64,000 bases of DNA. It comes from Mytilinidion resinicola. Its lineage: Eukaryota; Ascomycota; Dothideomycetes; Mytilinidiales; Mytilinidiaceae. The stretch is from the NCBI RefSeq assembly GCF_010093595.1, contig NW_022985437.1, forward strand, positions 397,380 to 461,379. The letters are read 5' to 3'. Numbering within the stretch: the first letter of the stretch is position 1; each line of letters begins with the position of its first letter. A model generated the notes under the pieces. It searched no databases, was not told where the DNA came from, and saw nothing but the letters and a program-made list of their open reading frames with translations. Position numbers and translations under genes: made by a program. This document shows, in pieces, positions 21,362 to 33,129 of this stretch.

Positions 21362-24300
21362 ATGGCACCGGTAACCCCACAGAAGACTTCTAATAGGAGC
21401 TCGCCGACCGCTTCAAAGAATCCCGCCTCTCCCAATACCCGGACCCCCTCAACACCACCACTAAAAGGCAAACCTTTGCCCTCCTCGACAGACCCGCGGA
21501 AGCGATCACCAAAGCCATCGTCTCCTAGCTCGAAACTTGGAAATGGATTGTCAAAGCCAGAGCTCTCCCCCAAATCTGAATCGACAAATTCATCCTCGTC
21601 AAGTACAACGGATGACAAATTTCTAATGCCACGAACATCACCATCTATATCCCATGAGCGAGATTTTCTGGGTGCAGTCACGTGTAACATCGATAGTGGT
21701 CCTTCGCTTCAAGTTGTCACTATTCTGATCGAAATTCCTGAGGAACATGAACACAACCGCAAACTACATCGCAGAGTCTTTGAGGAGTTGTTCAAGGAAG
21801 AAGCGTTCAAGCATTTCAAGAGCGACGGTGCGATGAATTTCAAGACCGAAATGCTAGGAACCGTAGATCTCAAAACTGCGAAGGGCAAAGCAACGATTTG
21901 TGGCGAGCTCATCATGACGGATGAAAAACCTAAGTTCAAAGGGCCCAAGACTTCGATCCCAGTCAAGGGCATCATCAAGGATAAAGATGGTACTGTTGAC
22001 GACGCTAAGTGTACCGTTGAAAAGGTTCAGTCTTACAGTTGGGAAGATGGGGAAAGATATCTCAAAAGACTGGAGGTTCTATTGAGGAATTCTCCGAAAT
22101 CTACGTCAACTGACATTCATTCGTCGAGAGGCCAGTTCTCATACCCGAAGCAACCTCCGGGCTTCGAGAAGCGCAGTATAGCGGCATTGAAGGTTCATCC
22201 TAGGGTCGAATACGTTCCATCTCTCCATACGGTTGACGATAAAACACAGTTGCGCCTTGACTTTTGCGTCGGAGCCTATTACCACAGTTGCCCGGTCACC
22301 GACATGCTGTTTAGCTACTTTGGGGAGACAATCATGTGCAAGGGCCTTTGCCAGAATCCGCCAACGCTCCGAGGACTGGAAAGCCTACTCGTCGGTCTGC
22401 CCGTTCGCCGCTCATATGTTCCACTTTCGCTGGGAGACCGGGGGCCACATGGGCGCTACGCATCGAACATTGTTCAGAGCCGCGTTTTGAAAGACTCTGA
22501 AGTCATTGATGGGAACTTCCACGTTGACGCCCGCCGGTCTCGAATCAAAGCTGTAAAAATGCCCGCGGATATCTACGCGTTCGTCCTCCCAGGGGCAGCG
22601 TCAAAGGGCACGAGTACCGGGAGCAAGATGACGGTAACTCGGTATTTTGAAAACTGTAAGTAGATATACGATGGGATACTCGTACTCCATGCTAAAACCA
22701 CCCAGACATCCGACCAGGGGAGGGGAACGGGCTGAAATTTCCCAATTTACCCCTCGCCAACATTGGCGGAACCAAACAGGGTCGAGCAGCCTGGGTTCCA
22801 TTAGAGTTTCTTTGGATTGAGCCCAATCAAAAAGTTCCTGCGAAGATCTGTATCCTCCAATCGGACTTCAAATCCTTCAGAACGTCCATTCAGCGCGAAA
22901 AGCCAGTCGGTCTCAACGATGGCGGAGATCGCTCTCTATCAATGATAGCCAACACTTGGCTCAGTGGTCCTTGGCTCGATGGTGCCACCAAAGATACAGT
23001 CAATAACAAGCACGTGAGTATTTGACCTCGCTAAGTCGTGTCTCGAGCTTACAATAGCGTAGAAAATTCGATGGTCTAACAAGACGTTCAAGCCACCACC
23101 AGGAAACCAACTACCTGAGCTCGGGTCACCACCCAAAATTGAGACTAAGCCTCGCCTGGAAAACCATAGCAAAGGACGCTTAGAACGATTTGGACTGTTG
23201 AATTTGGCTTCTCCACAAGATCCCGAATTAGAGGTCTTCCAAGACCGGTTCCGACATGCCATCCCGGCGCTATCAAAATTGGTGTTGGGTTCCGACAAGA
23301 CTACCGCAAAGTATTGGCATGGTCGAGTGAGCGATACTACCGAGCTTTTCTCTAACCCTGAAAAGTTTGCCAAGCAATTCGATCCAAAGACCCAAGGCGC
23401 CCTACTCTGCCTCATGGACCCCGTAGGCAAGGATGCGAAAGAAGTTGCCAACGCAACTGCCGACTTTCACCGCATTGGAGACCTAGTAGCAGGCGTGCCA
23501 ACCGTACACGCATCGAAGGCAGCTTTGGAAGCTATGCCGGAATGGAAAGATCAGACATATTTCCCCGCCAACATTGCCCGAAAGGTGAAGTTTATGCTTG
23601 GTGGTACAAATTACCAAACAAACATTGCTGCGAAGTTCAAAGAGATGAAAGTGGACGGAGGTGTCATGGTCGTTGGTGCGCATGTTGCCCACCCTGGAGC
23701 TGGACCCGCCGAAACGCTACAAACAGTAGATGGACAGCCGAAGATAGCACGCCCCTCGATCGCCGCAGTGGTCGCCAGTGCTAACGACCAACACGTACAC
23801 TTTCCTGGATCTATGCGATTGCAGAGAACTTTCGACGTTAAAATGAAGGAGAAAAGCGGATCAACCTCGCCGAAGAAGAATGAAATGAAGGGGGACCTGG
23901 AAATTCTCAGTGAACCCCAGAAATTAATCTACACTACTAGAGTGCGAATCGATGAACTCAAGGAGATGATGATAGAAAGGGTTGAAGCTTGGTCTAAGAG
24001 AACTGGCAAGAAGTCTCTGAAGAGCATTCTTTTCTTCAGAGACGGACTGACCCGAGAGATGGGCGACGTCATGAACCAGGTTGTAGACCAGGAATGCAAG
24101 GCTATCAAGGATGCATTCAAGTCACTCAATCTTCCAAGTCCCGCGATCACCTATGTGGTCTTTACCAAGAAGCTCAAAATACTCACTCATCTCGAATCTT
24201 CACCTTTAGGGCTCGTACCGTTCGAATACACCAGGCCAGTAGCATCGACCGACGACAAAATAATTTCCCGCAAAAACTATGTCTACACCGTTCTCAAAGA

Positions 24301-24693
24301 TGAGATGAAGCTGGGCAAGGCCAACATGGAAGTTCTCGTGAGTCTATAACCCCCACTTCCGGCAGCATCTCGATGTGAATAGTATCACTAACTATTTTCC
24401 AGACTGAAACGCTCAACATTTCCTCCCAACTCGCCCGCCAAGTCGCCTACGCCCTCCCAGTACATTACGCCACCAAACTTACCGCCCGCGGCTTTGAGTA
24501 CATCCGAACACTCTCGGTAAACGACTACTCGCGACACCCGGATTTCGTGCCACTGCTTGCTGGTGACAACGACAATGAGAAGGCCGACAAGGTGCTAGAG
24601 TATGTTCGCCGAGCTAAGTGGCTATGGGGATGTGATGGAAAGAGGAAGAACCCTTGGAAGGAGCAGCTGGATGGGCTGATGTTCTATCTTTAG
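21362..24693 (+). CDS. Divergent Argonaute (N, PAZ-like, MID, PIWI) with altered slicer residues
   Basis: Exons 21362-22655, 22706-23013, 23063-24337 and 24403-24693 join in frame to 1055 residues; introns are 50, 49 and 65 nt. A Ser/Pro/Thr-rich tail (1-95) precedes an N-domain. YFENYIRPGEGNGLKFPNLPLANIG, split by the first intron, is the PAZ-end/linker signature. The PIWI part has GGTNYQTN, VVGAHVAHPGAG (735-747), PSIAAVVAS, ILFFRDGLTREM (Asp861) and ALPVHYATKLTARGFEYIRT, ending MFYL as Argonautes do. The first catalytic Asp (GADVTHP in active proteins) is His741, and the fourth position (His/Asp of YYAH) is Thr983. Small-RNA binding is likely; slicing is doubtful. Confidence 0.85.
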
Positions 24694-25463
24694 CTTTGGA
24701 CTGATTGAAAGGCCGAGGGTAGCACAAACAGTTGTAGTAAGTAGCCAGGCGAGTTGTTGGAGGGAATGGTAAAATGATGGGACTGGAGGAGGGCGGATTT
24801 CAACAATCTAGGCAGTGTATTGAGAGTACTGGCATTTAGGAGTAAGGTTTGAAGGTTTTGGTTGGGTAGTCACGTGTGGTTTCATCTTATTTAGGCATGT
24901 TAGCTAGATTACTTAGAGTCAAAGTGACCCTTTCTCACATAACTATTCCTAGTACACTCCTCTTGAGATTATAAGAAGCGTAAGCAGTTTTCTGTAGCTG
25001 GCATATCTGACTATTTCAGGAGGCACTGAGGATGTTAACACCACCGTGTTTCGGCGGGAGATTTAGTTAAGAGCGAACAGGGTCAATTCCAGATAGCAGA
25101 ATTTAGCTGATCCAAATGGTAGGATAATGATAGCCAATTGAGAAATATTAATAGTGCTAGACTAGCCTATAACTCTGCACTTTTTCAGATGTATCGAATA
25201 GAAATGGAGATGGAGATTTGCATATACAGGGATACTCGCGCAATGAACTAGACTTAGCCTAGTGGCAACGGATAGCGCGGAAGAGGTCTATCGGCCCCTT
25301 TGGCCCCCTAAGTTACATTTGGCCCCTCCACCCCGCAACGCGTCCGGTTCGTGAACTTTCTTCGGACTCTTCGGAGAGCCTTAGGGCCGTTATTTATTCT
25401 TCCCTCGCGCCGAAGCTAAGATGTCTTCCTGTCCTCCGAGCTTCCTTCAATTCCGTGGTAGGC
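24694..25463. other. Intergenic; upstream of the Zn2Cys6 gene
   Basis: AT-rich, with CACGTG at about 24874. No gene, repeat or RNA signal is supported. Confidence 0.5.
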
Positions 25464-27293
25464 ATGGTAAATGTCGGTGGGAGGTCTAAAGGTTGCTCTA
25501 ATTGCCGCAGACGGCGCGTGAAGTGCGGTAAACTATCCCAAATCCTCCCAATCAGCTGAAAACAACTGACGATAGCTCTCGTGGACAGATGAAAGACGGC
25601 CCATTTGTGTTCGATGTGAAAGAATTGGAATTTCATGTACCGGCGTGAAGGAGACTGCGTTCATCGATACCAATATTCGATTCCAATTCGATGGGAGAGG
25701 CAAAGACTTGGTGCTGCCATCAAGGAAAACGGCAAACAATAATTTTCAAGCACCTGAACTTGGCATTCCTATTTCGCGGACACTTAGCTACTCTGCCGTC
25801 CAAGATGACTTCTGCATCCTTTACACGAGAGATCAGATCCTACGAGGCGGCCCAATTGAACTCGCTTCGGAGCTCGTTCAAGAGATGATACCTTCCCAGC
25901 AGACAAAGTACTCCAGAATACTAGAAAGCGCTGTAATGGGTCTTTCAATGTCATTCTTTGGCTCTCAGCATAGGGACTCTCGACTCGCCCATCTTGGATC
26001 CTTGAAATACGGAGCAGCGCTGAAAGGCCTTAACGATGTACTCTTGGATCCTGAGTGTTTTATGAGCGATCATGTCCTCCTCACCGTGGTGACAATGATC
26101 ATGTATGAGGTTGGATCCCTTTCTTTCTTTCGAATCTTGGGACTTTAGGACTTAGAACAGGTGTACTTAACGGCGGCTAAGACACCTTTCGACAATGAAG
26201 CTAATCTCAAATACAGGCCTTTTACCCAACGGGCAACGATAATTACCTGAAGCATGTCCTCGGATTAGAGCGACTTCTTGAGCTCCGCGGACCCCTCGCT
26301 CTCTTCTCATCATCATACACGGCCCGCATATTCAGAAGTCTGAGGCGTATTCTGATTTTTTCTTGTATCAACATGTCAAAACTCTCGATAATGGCGCTTA
26401 ATGAGTGGAGACGAGAACCAAGAGACAGCTATAGCTTTGAGGAGCATAAGCAAGAGGAGCAGCTGGACTTTCTGGCTGATTGGATGGTTTTACGCAGTGA
26501 GCGAGACGCTTTTGCGTCAAAACGCCAATATCGGAACGACAGAAAGCTCTATGAAGAATATGAGAGGTTGTTGCGAAAGGCGGAAGCATTGAGAGACAGA
26601 TTAAGTGCTTGGGGCCAAGAATGGCTTATCGAGAACACGCACGCCTCCCATTCTGTCCCGACAACAGCTTACAGGCTTGAGGATGATGAGAGTACTAAAC
26701 ATGAGCTTCAGGTGCTACCAATCGAATGCTCGAATCCGGGAACGGCCACAATGTTAATCCTCTACAACGTAACGCTCATATACATTCTGGAGATCCTAGA
26801 TTCCTTACCTCCGCTTAAATCTGGAACCCCGAACATTGATACTGCCCGAGCAGAACGATACCCTAAACCGGAAAGCCCTATGAACGATTCGGATTTTGGT
26901 GATCAGCCTGTGAATCTTCCCGCCAATCCCGACGGTGTATACCACTCCACAATTCGGGATGCCTCGCTCGAAATTTGCCGCGGTCTCAAGTACCAACTTG
27001 CTCATAGCTCGCAATTGGGCAGCTCATCTCTGCTAGTCGGATATATCGCGGTGAAGACGGCGTTTCGGGCGCTAGGTGGGGTCGAACAGTCTGAGGGTCA
27101 AGTCATATACGACTTAGTCGTACACGGGACAACTGTCGCGAACAAGATATGGACCTCCGATGGACGGATAGAAAGAGTGGAAATGAGGTCTTCTATCGAT
27201 TCGAAGACACCCAAGACCCACAATAGCATCATTCGCCTTGTCTCGTGCAGACCGGAGGGCCAACCGCGATCGAATTCGCATATAACCACGTGA
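25464..27293 (+). CDS. Zn2Cys6 fungal transcription factor
   Basis: Exons 25464-25527, 25589-26109 and 26217-27293 (introns 61 and 107 nt) give 553 residues. The binuclear zinc cluster is GCSNCRRRRVKC (10-21) followed across the first intron by DERRPICVRCERIGISC (22-38), giving all six Cys (11, 14, 21, 28, 31, 38). The rest is the helical fungal-specific transcription-factor region (LGLERLLELRGP near 230 and later helices). The second intron's donor is GTTGGA, weak but required to keep the frame. It should bind CGG-type sites in the nucleus; targets are not apparent, and no adjacent metabolic cluster is present. The gene looks intact. Confidence 0.85.
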
Positions 27294-28015
27294 TATCACA
27301 ACTCTCCGGCCTCAACATCGTTCTACCCACTCCGAATTCCAACCGAAATGGCAGAATTTTACAGGCCACTAAACAATATGAATACAAGTCCAAGTCACTC
27401 CTCAACTACGAACACCATGGCGCTCTTTAAGATCGTGACATCTAAGGGCCGACGAGATTGAGACTAGAGCTGGACTTAAGTTATAGTGGCTTCAGGCCAT
27501 TTAAAGTCTGAGAAGGCAGCGATAGGAATCGCGAGGAGAAAGTCAGTGATGGTCACGTGACCAGGATGTTTGGTACGGCATTGGCCCTATACAAGCCTCT
27601 TCGTCATAGGCAACACCTTTATGTCCTATCTGACGCTTCTTATCATCAAGCTTAATAGGTGGGCATGTTCTAGCTCTGGGGTGGCGACGAACAATCAACC
27701 ACCGATCCGCGTCCGCCGAACTTCATAGCCTTCGCTCTAGCCAATTTTGGCAACGCGTCTTACCGCAATACATTCGCACTTTTGTCCGCAAAGAGAATGG
27801 TGAGCGAGATCGTTCTGGATCTTAAATTTGAGAGGATATAGAGTGTGGCGGAGTTGACGAGTACCACGACTGCGAATGGTATAAGAGACGCCATTTATCC
27901 TGCCTCCAGGCTGTTGTATCATCATAGCATCCCGTTGACTCTTTGAACCCCTTCAATCACATACCTTGCCGTTCATCTATCATCTTTCATTTTGAAACCC
28001 TGACACTTAAACACC
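27294..28015. other. Intergenic between the transcription factor and the 28016 gene
   Basis: No gene is supported. The region contains a 12-bp perfect palindrome (listed separately) and a pyrimidine-rich leader before 28016. Confidence 0.5.
27551..27562. promoter_or_regulatory. Perfect E-box palindrome GGTCACGTGACC
   Basis: A 12-nt perfect palindrome with a CACGTG core, about 455 nt before the ATG at 28016. This core is bound by bHLH factors of the Pho4/Cbf1/USF type. A role is inferred only from sequence. Confidence 0.35.
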
Positions 28016-28946
28016 ATGGGACCACTTGTGAGAGGCGTGTCCAACATCATTGGACTAGGCACAGAAGCGTATGCGCACTGCAAGCGCAGCAAGTCTCCTT
28101 TGCCTGAGGGAAGCTCTGGCCAGGACAATGAGCCGAGTAACCCTGGAAAAGCTACGCTCCCGGATGCGACTTCATCTACTAGCCTTGCGCCACCGCACCC
28201 AGGCGGACGGTCACGAAATAGTAGCGTTGGCTCGGATTCCAGGAGTTCCTATTATGAAGTAGATAAGGATGATTGGGCCCGAGATGAAACTCAAGCACGA
28301 CTTGACGGACAGCAGACGCATGAGGAGGCCACAGCACCTGAGAGCATGGATGCGCTGGTTGACAACTTCTTTCGCAAACATCCTCAACCGCCGCCTTACT
28401 CAGGGCCGCCCGTCAATAGACTCCCTTGCCCAATCATCATTCCACAAAAGCACCCCGAAGCCAAGAGCCATGGGTTTATTCGAGCTGTTCGTGTCTTCCT
28501 ACCTCGCTGCTTCGAGCCACTTCTGACACTCATATAGTACGCTCCCGTTCTCGCAGATTGCGGCATAGATCAGGCCACTTTCCTCGACTTCCTTGACAGT
28601 TTCACAACCTCCATAAAGGGATCCCGCTACTTCAACGCCGCCAATCTTGCTGTCACCGCTAGTGTACTATCTTCTACCGTCGCCGTGGCCCCAAGCATCA
28701 TCGTCCACGCCTCAGCAGCGGTTGTTCACATTTCAATCGAGACTGGCCGCCGACTCCACCAGACTTCGCAAGTCAACCACTTCCGACCGCATGAACGAGT
28801 CACTCTTCAAGCCGCACGGCCTCTACGCCTTGCTCATGACCTACGATCCCAGATCAGCTTCAGAAGGTTATAAGTATTCGGACCAGTTCATGGTGTCAAC
28901 CAGAGGTGCAGTCTCTAACAGTACGAACCATCGATATATTTCGTGA
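28016..28946 (+). pseudogene. Conserved fungal protein of unknown function, frameshifted near 28785
   Basis: ATG 28016 opens MGPLVRGVSNIIGLGTEAYA. A 41-nt intron (28497-28537, GTTCGT..TATAG) joins GFIRA to YAPVLADCGIDQATFLDFLD, a strongly conserved block in an anonymous family that continues with a hydrophobic glycine/alanine-rich segment and HISIETGRR. The expected next block, DRMNESLFKPHGLYALLMTYDP, is present but one frame away, so a one-base loss lies near 28785. After that the frame ends at 28946, well before the usual C-terminus. It could also be a sequencing error, since a single base repairs most of it. The family is probably membrane-associated; function unknown. Confidence 0.6.
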
Positions 28947-29074
28947 GCCATCTTGTTCCCTGGCCTGTCGAAACACGTCCATTTCAATCCGCTGTGTCTA
29001 CTAGACTCCTAATCGATATCTACATTGGTACTACTATTCCGCGTATTGACAGCTCGCCTGGAACAAACTAGAGT

Positions 29075-29389
29075 GTGTTCACGATCAAGAAATTTGCCGC
29101 ACTAAACGTCCCTAACGTCCTACACAGCCTATCATTAAAGTCTTTGCTTCACAGACTCTGCCAGCCAAGCTTCTGCACGACCATGAATAGCTCTGATAGA
29201 CACGCGATTAACGAGGGCCTATGCGATCAAAACACTATGGAACAACTCACATTTTCTGGACTGGAAGCCCAAAAGAAGAGGACGGAGAACAATGCGATAA
29301 AGGAAGCAACGGAGAGGGCGAAGGCTGCGGCAGCGGCAACGGAGAAGACTGTGGAAAGCAGCGGAAATGAAGCGGGCTCAAGCTCCTAG
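29075..29389 (+). CDS. Possible small Ala/Glu-rich helical protein
   Basis: The frame ends in a charged helix (EAQKKRTENNAIKEATERAKA) and a Ser/Gly tail. An ATG at 29183 would give 68 residues. No family is recognised, and the first third lacks protein-like composition. It may be an independent small gene or remains of the 28016 gene's downstream region. Confidence 0.3.
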   Translation: MFTIKKFAALNVPNVLHSLSLKSLLHRLCQPSFCTTMNSSDRHAINEGLCDQNTMEQLTFSGLEAQKKRTENNAIKEATERAKAAAAATEKTVESSGNEAGSSS

Positions 29390-29512
29390 ACGACGACATG
29401 ACGATGAGACGGTTGACGACTGTTTAGTACCAATATGGTCTTGATAGAATATGCATGAGGGGAGTAGAGCCTGATAAATTAAGGAGTGCTTATAATCATA
29501 CATATTTCTAAG

Positions 29513-29944
29513 CTAATTGACTCCAGCCTCAAACTTCTTGCGCAGTTGATTGGAATACAGGTCCTTCTCTATAAGCTTGGCAGCAATGAAACCAGTCGCA
29601 TCAGAATTCCAGAACGCTGACACAGTTCGTTCGATTTCGAGGCCGCAATCTTGAAACGTTGCGAATCGCTGCCGAATATGTGAAAAGTATAGGTTATATA
29701 GCCCCTTGGGGCAGTCCAAAGCAGATAAATACCAGTAGCTTCCGACTTCCCAGCTCTTCCGCATTATAGAAGTATGTGAGATATTAGCTTTTCCAAGTGA
29801 GCGCTCTTCTGTTTCAAAGACTTCCATAAACTCTGCATGCACGATGCGGTAGGCTTCGAGATCTTCATCCAGGCTGTCTAAAGAACGACCAGTCAACCAA
29901 TAGGGTGGGTGTTGCAAAGAAACACCGCCTGAACCTTCTAACAA
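29513..29944 (-). pseudogene. C-terminal remnant of an APH-type phosphotransferase family protein
   Basis: The frame reads YWLTGRSLDSLDEDLEAYR, IMRKSWEVGSYWYLSALDC, PKGLYNLYFSHI and FIAAKLIEKDLYSNQLRKKFE, which follows the C-terminal lobe of fungal aminoglycoside-phosphotransferase-domain proteins. The kinase-like N-terminal ~250 residues, with the Brenner-type HxDxxxxN motif, are missing: within 90 nt upstream the frame meets a stop, and the neighbouring plus-strand gene begins at 30035. It is a truncated copy unlikely to be active. Confidence 0.5.
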
Positions 29945-30034
29945 GGAAACACCGCCGATACATTAATGCGACAAGACCGACCTTACGTTCGCTCCCTACA
30001 CTCAAACTTTCCAGCAGCTTCTTGAATAAAGAAA

Positions 30035-32340
30035 ATGCCCGTAACTACTCGATCGCAAACCCGGACAGCGTCTGCGCGACAGAATGTGGAGCCTTCTAGC
30101 CAACCGCTGTCTAAGATAAATACAAAGGCCTCTTTCACCACGGCCATGAACGGCAACATACACAATCCAGTCACTTCTGAAAAGCCTCGCAGGGCAAAAC
30201 GATCCCTTCCTTCCTCGCAAAGTCCACGAAAACGATCTCCTACACATCAAGCCTTGGACCAAAAGAGGCAGTCTCTTACAACCACCAACTTTTCTTCGCC
30301 AGAGCTTTCCGATTCTACCCTTACGCATTGGCCTTGTTCATCCTGCCCTTGCCCACAAGGAGCCTTTCATTATCCAGTCGATAATTGCATCCGCTGTGGG
30401 CATACGATGGACGATCATGAGGACTTTGACCACCTATGGGACCCTGAATGCGATTTTGTATGCCAGAGACCCGACCTCGTTTATTCCATTGTGCAGCTTG
30501 TACGAAGCACAAGAGTAGTCGTCATCCGCGCTACACCCCAAGTCGGCAAAACAACTCTACTTCGACTGCTGGGCCGTCACATTCTTTATGAGGAAGAGGA
30601 CCTGGAGCCAGTATTCATTCTCTGGAGACGTAGAGAAATGCGTAGAGAAATGGGCGACAGTCTTCCATATAAGCAATATCTGGAACAGGAAAAATCAAGA
30701 TGGCAAGAAGATAATGCGAAGTACCGGCCTTACAATCCCAAAGCTACAACCGTCAACCTCATTGATGAAGCGCAAGATTCATATGAAGAAGAAAACTTTT
30801 GGGCCCAGACACTCAAGAACCCCAATACTAGACAGCAGTCCATGTTTGTGCTCGTCTGCCTTTATGGGGCTACTGGCGTTTCTCGCATGCGCGAGCCAAA
30901 TAATGAATCCCAGGCCCTCCGTATGGATCGCCTTCAACGCGTGGAGCTACGTCCGTCCGCACTTGGTCGTCCATACATGCTCTTCAAGCCACAGGAAACA
31001 GCCGTTACCGTTCAGAAATGGGCTATGGTGAATAAGTTCCAGCTTGAGGATGGTGTGTCCGAGTACTTTCACGCCGCTACCAACGGCCATCCAGGCAGGT
31101 GGGACTGATTCTGCAACATTTTCAAATCTTATCTCGTAAGGTAATTTTCAGTTATTTCTGATTCTATAACGAACAAGAGTAACATTATGCAGCTTCCCGA
31201 AAGAATACGACGTGCTCGAGTATGGTAGCCGAGATTGTGCCACGAGATTATTGTCGAACACAACGGATTGCTAGAGTGGTTTATGACATGGGGAAGAGGA
31301 CTCTGGATACCTGCGGCTGAGACATATGTGAAAGACTGTCTGAGACATCCTTTCTATAGTAACATCACATTCTCAGAAGTTGCAATAGCCCTGCGTGAAG
31401 TTGTGAGGAAACCTAATGGTCACACGGGAATACAACGAGACTTCGATGCATTTGCATTCTGTTACAAGATGGGGGTTTTCCACTCAGAGCAGCCTCGACC
31501 CGGAAGTGAGGAAGTTACCTATCATTTTGCTTCTCCAATACACCGAAGGTATGCTTCATAACCTAGTACGATGAGAATACCTTGTTAATTAGAGTTAGGG
31601 TCGCGTATCGCCGTCTTTGTCCAGGTCCGGAATCAGGCACCAACTTGGAAAGAACCTCACTTCAATAGATCTGTCTGAATGCTATTGAAAGGTTTAGTCC
31701 ATCCGTTCTCCGGTCGCGCAATTGCCAAAGTATCCCAGAAGCAGCCTTTCAAGACGAACTATATTGCTGTCTCAACTACGAGCTGCAAAGTTTACCGATT
31801 CTCTCTGAATACTCGCATACCAAAGATGGCAGGGTTGACTTCTATATCTTTGACAAGAAATGGGGCATTGAAGTACTCCAATCCAGAAGAAAAGAAGTCA
31901 TCACCGAACATGCACGCCGATTCCAGACTGGAGGGAAATATCAGCAATGGAACATCTTTGACGATTATGTCATTCTCAATTTCTGCTCCAAACCCGCACT
32001 TCGAGAGATTGAAATCGACGGTAATGTTTCCCGCCCTATTCGAAGCGTCTTATCCTAATACCACACTAGATGTAACATCCAGTCACGTTTTCTGCAAATT
32101 GCTATAGACCTAGAGGAGTGTACTGCAGAGGTATACACGCATGACATGCAGCTCCAAAAAACGTCAGGCCTAGGCGAAGGAAGACAAAGGTACTACGTCG
32201 ACGATTTCGATCGATCTGAAAACTCGACCTTGCAGGATCAGCTGACGCCGGTGGGGCGAGAGAAGGAAGACATGATGCGAGAGAAGGAAGATATGATGCG
32301 GAGAATAGCTGAATTGGAACAGCAGGCAAAACAAAACTGA
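30035..32340 (+). pseudogene. Zinc-ribbon / P-loop NTPase / nuclease-like protein (Crinkler-type architecture), broken
   Basis: ATG 30035 opens a basic, Ser-rich tail, then a Cys cluster (CSSCPC, CIRCGH; residues 101-122) suggesting a zinc ribbon. The P-loop is TPQVGKTTLL (167-176) and Walker B is VNLIDEAQ (240-247). The frame breaks by one base near 31098, just after a GHPG block. Later segments in other frames include FMTWGRGLWIPAAE (about 31280), a block ending FHSEQ..SPIHRR (about 31480-31550), and IPEAAFQDELY with GRVDFYIFDKKWGIEVL (about 31740-31870), a PD-(D/E)xK-like region. A TAA near 32056 precedes a coiled-coil tail (REKEDMM twice). Fungal proteins of this design are linked to CRN/CR effectors. 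I give no repaired sequence. Confidence 0.6.
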
Positions 32341-33129
32341 TATGGGATGAAGATGGATAGTTGGAGCTACATTCGTGAGAGCTAGGTCAACAGGAGCGGA
32401 ATAATAGTCGAGCACGGGTTTCGTGAAAGTCGCGCGACCTATTTGGATTAGCTCCGCATGCACTTTAGCAAGCTTTTCGGTGACGACCTGCATACGCTAA
32501 TAGGGAGGGGCCGACCACCCCCTTGTGGAGATTCTCAAACGATCGCTGGTGCTTAAAATCTGTGAACTTAGGTCTACGCGCCTAATGATATCGTTCGATG
32601 ATGGGTGAAGGCGTAACGTCCCTCCTTGGGTCGCGGAAGACCCACCGTGCCGGAAAATATGAGGGGTACTTTGACTTCAAACAACTTAGGCTCGGTGCAC
32701 GCATTAAGATCTCCCACAGTTCTATATAGGTCGTGTACTGTAACCATTCCTGAACACTTCGAACACCTCCCACCTAAAAATTACGTTCGCATCGTTGCTT
32801 TCGCGCCTGATTTGCGGAGAGCCTTCTTTCATGGCGCAGCTGCCTAAAAGCACCGCTAATTATCCCAGCAAAACAGCTCGAATGCGGACGTTGGCAAAAC
32901 ATAGCTCCGCACTTCGAGCGCGTAACGCAACCGCTTACAGCTTTCTGCCTTCTAAAGGCCAATGACCAGCGGCCAGCTCCGCCTGGCTTCTCAGCCTCGT
33001 CGACCTGAAGATGGACCGGCGCTTCTGCAAGACAAAGCCAGCTCCATGGAGCCATTACTTTGCTGCTATCCTTTCCATCGCCAACCTTTACAGTTTTGCT
33101 AACCCTACTATCCAACCTATTCTGCCGCC
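32341..33129. other. Intergenic between the NTPase gene and the NLR
   Basis: No gene is supported. The last 100 nt (CCGCC before ATG 33130) are the NLR leader. Overlapping minus-strand frames at 32774-33193 are shadows. Confidence 0.5.
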
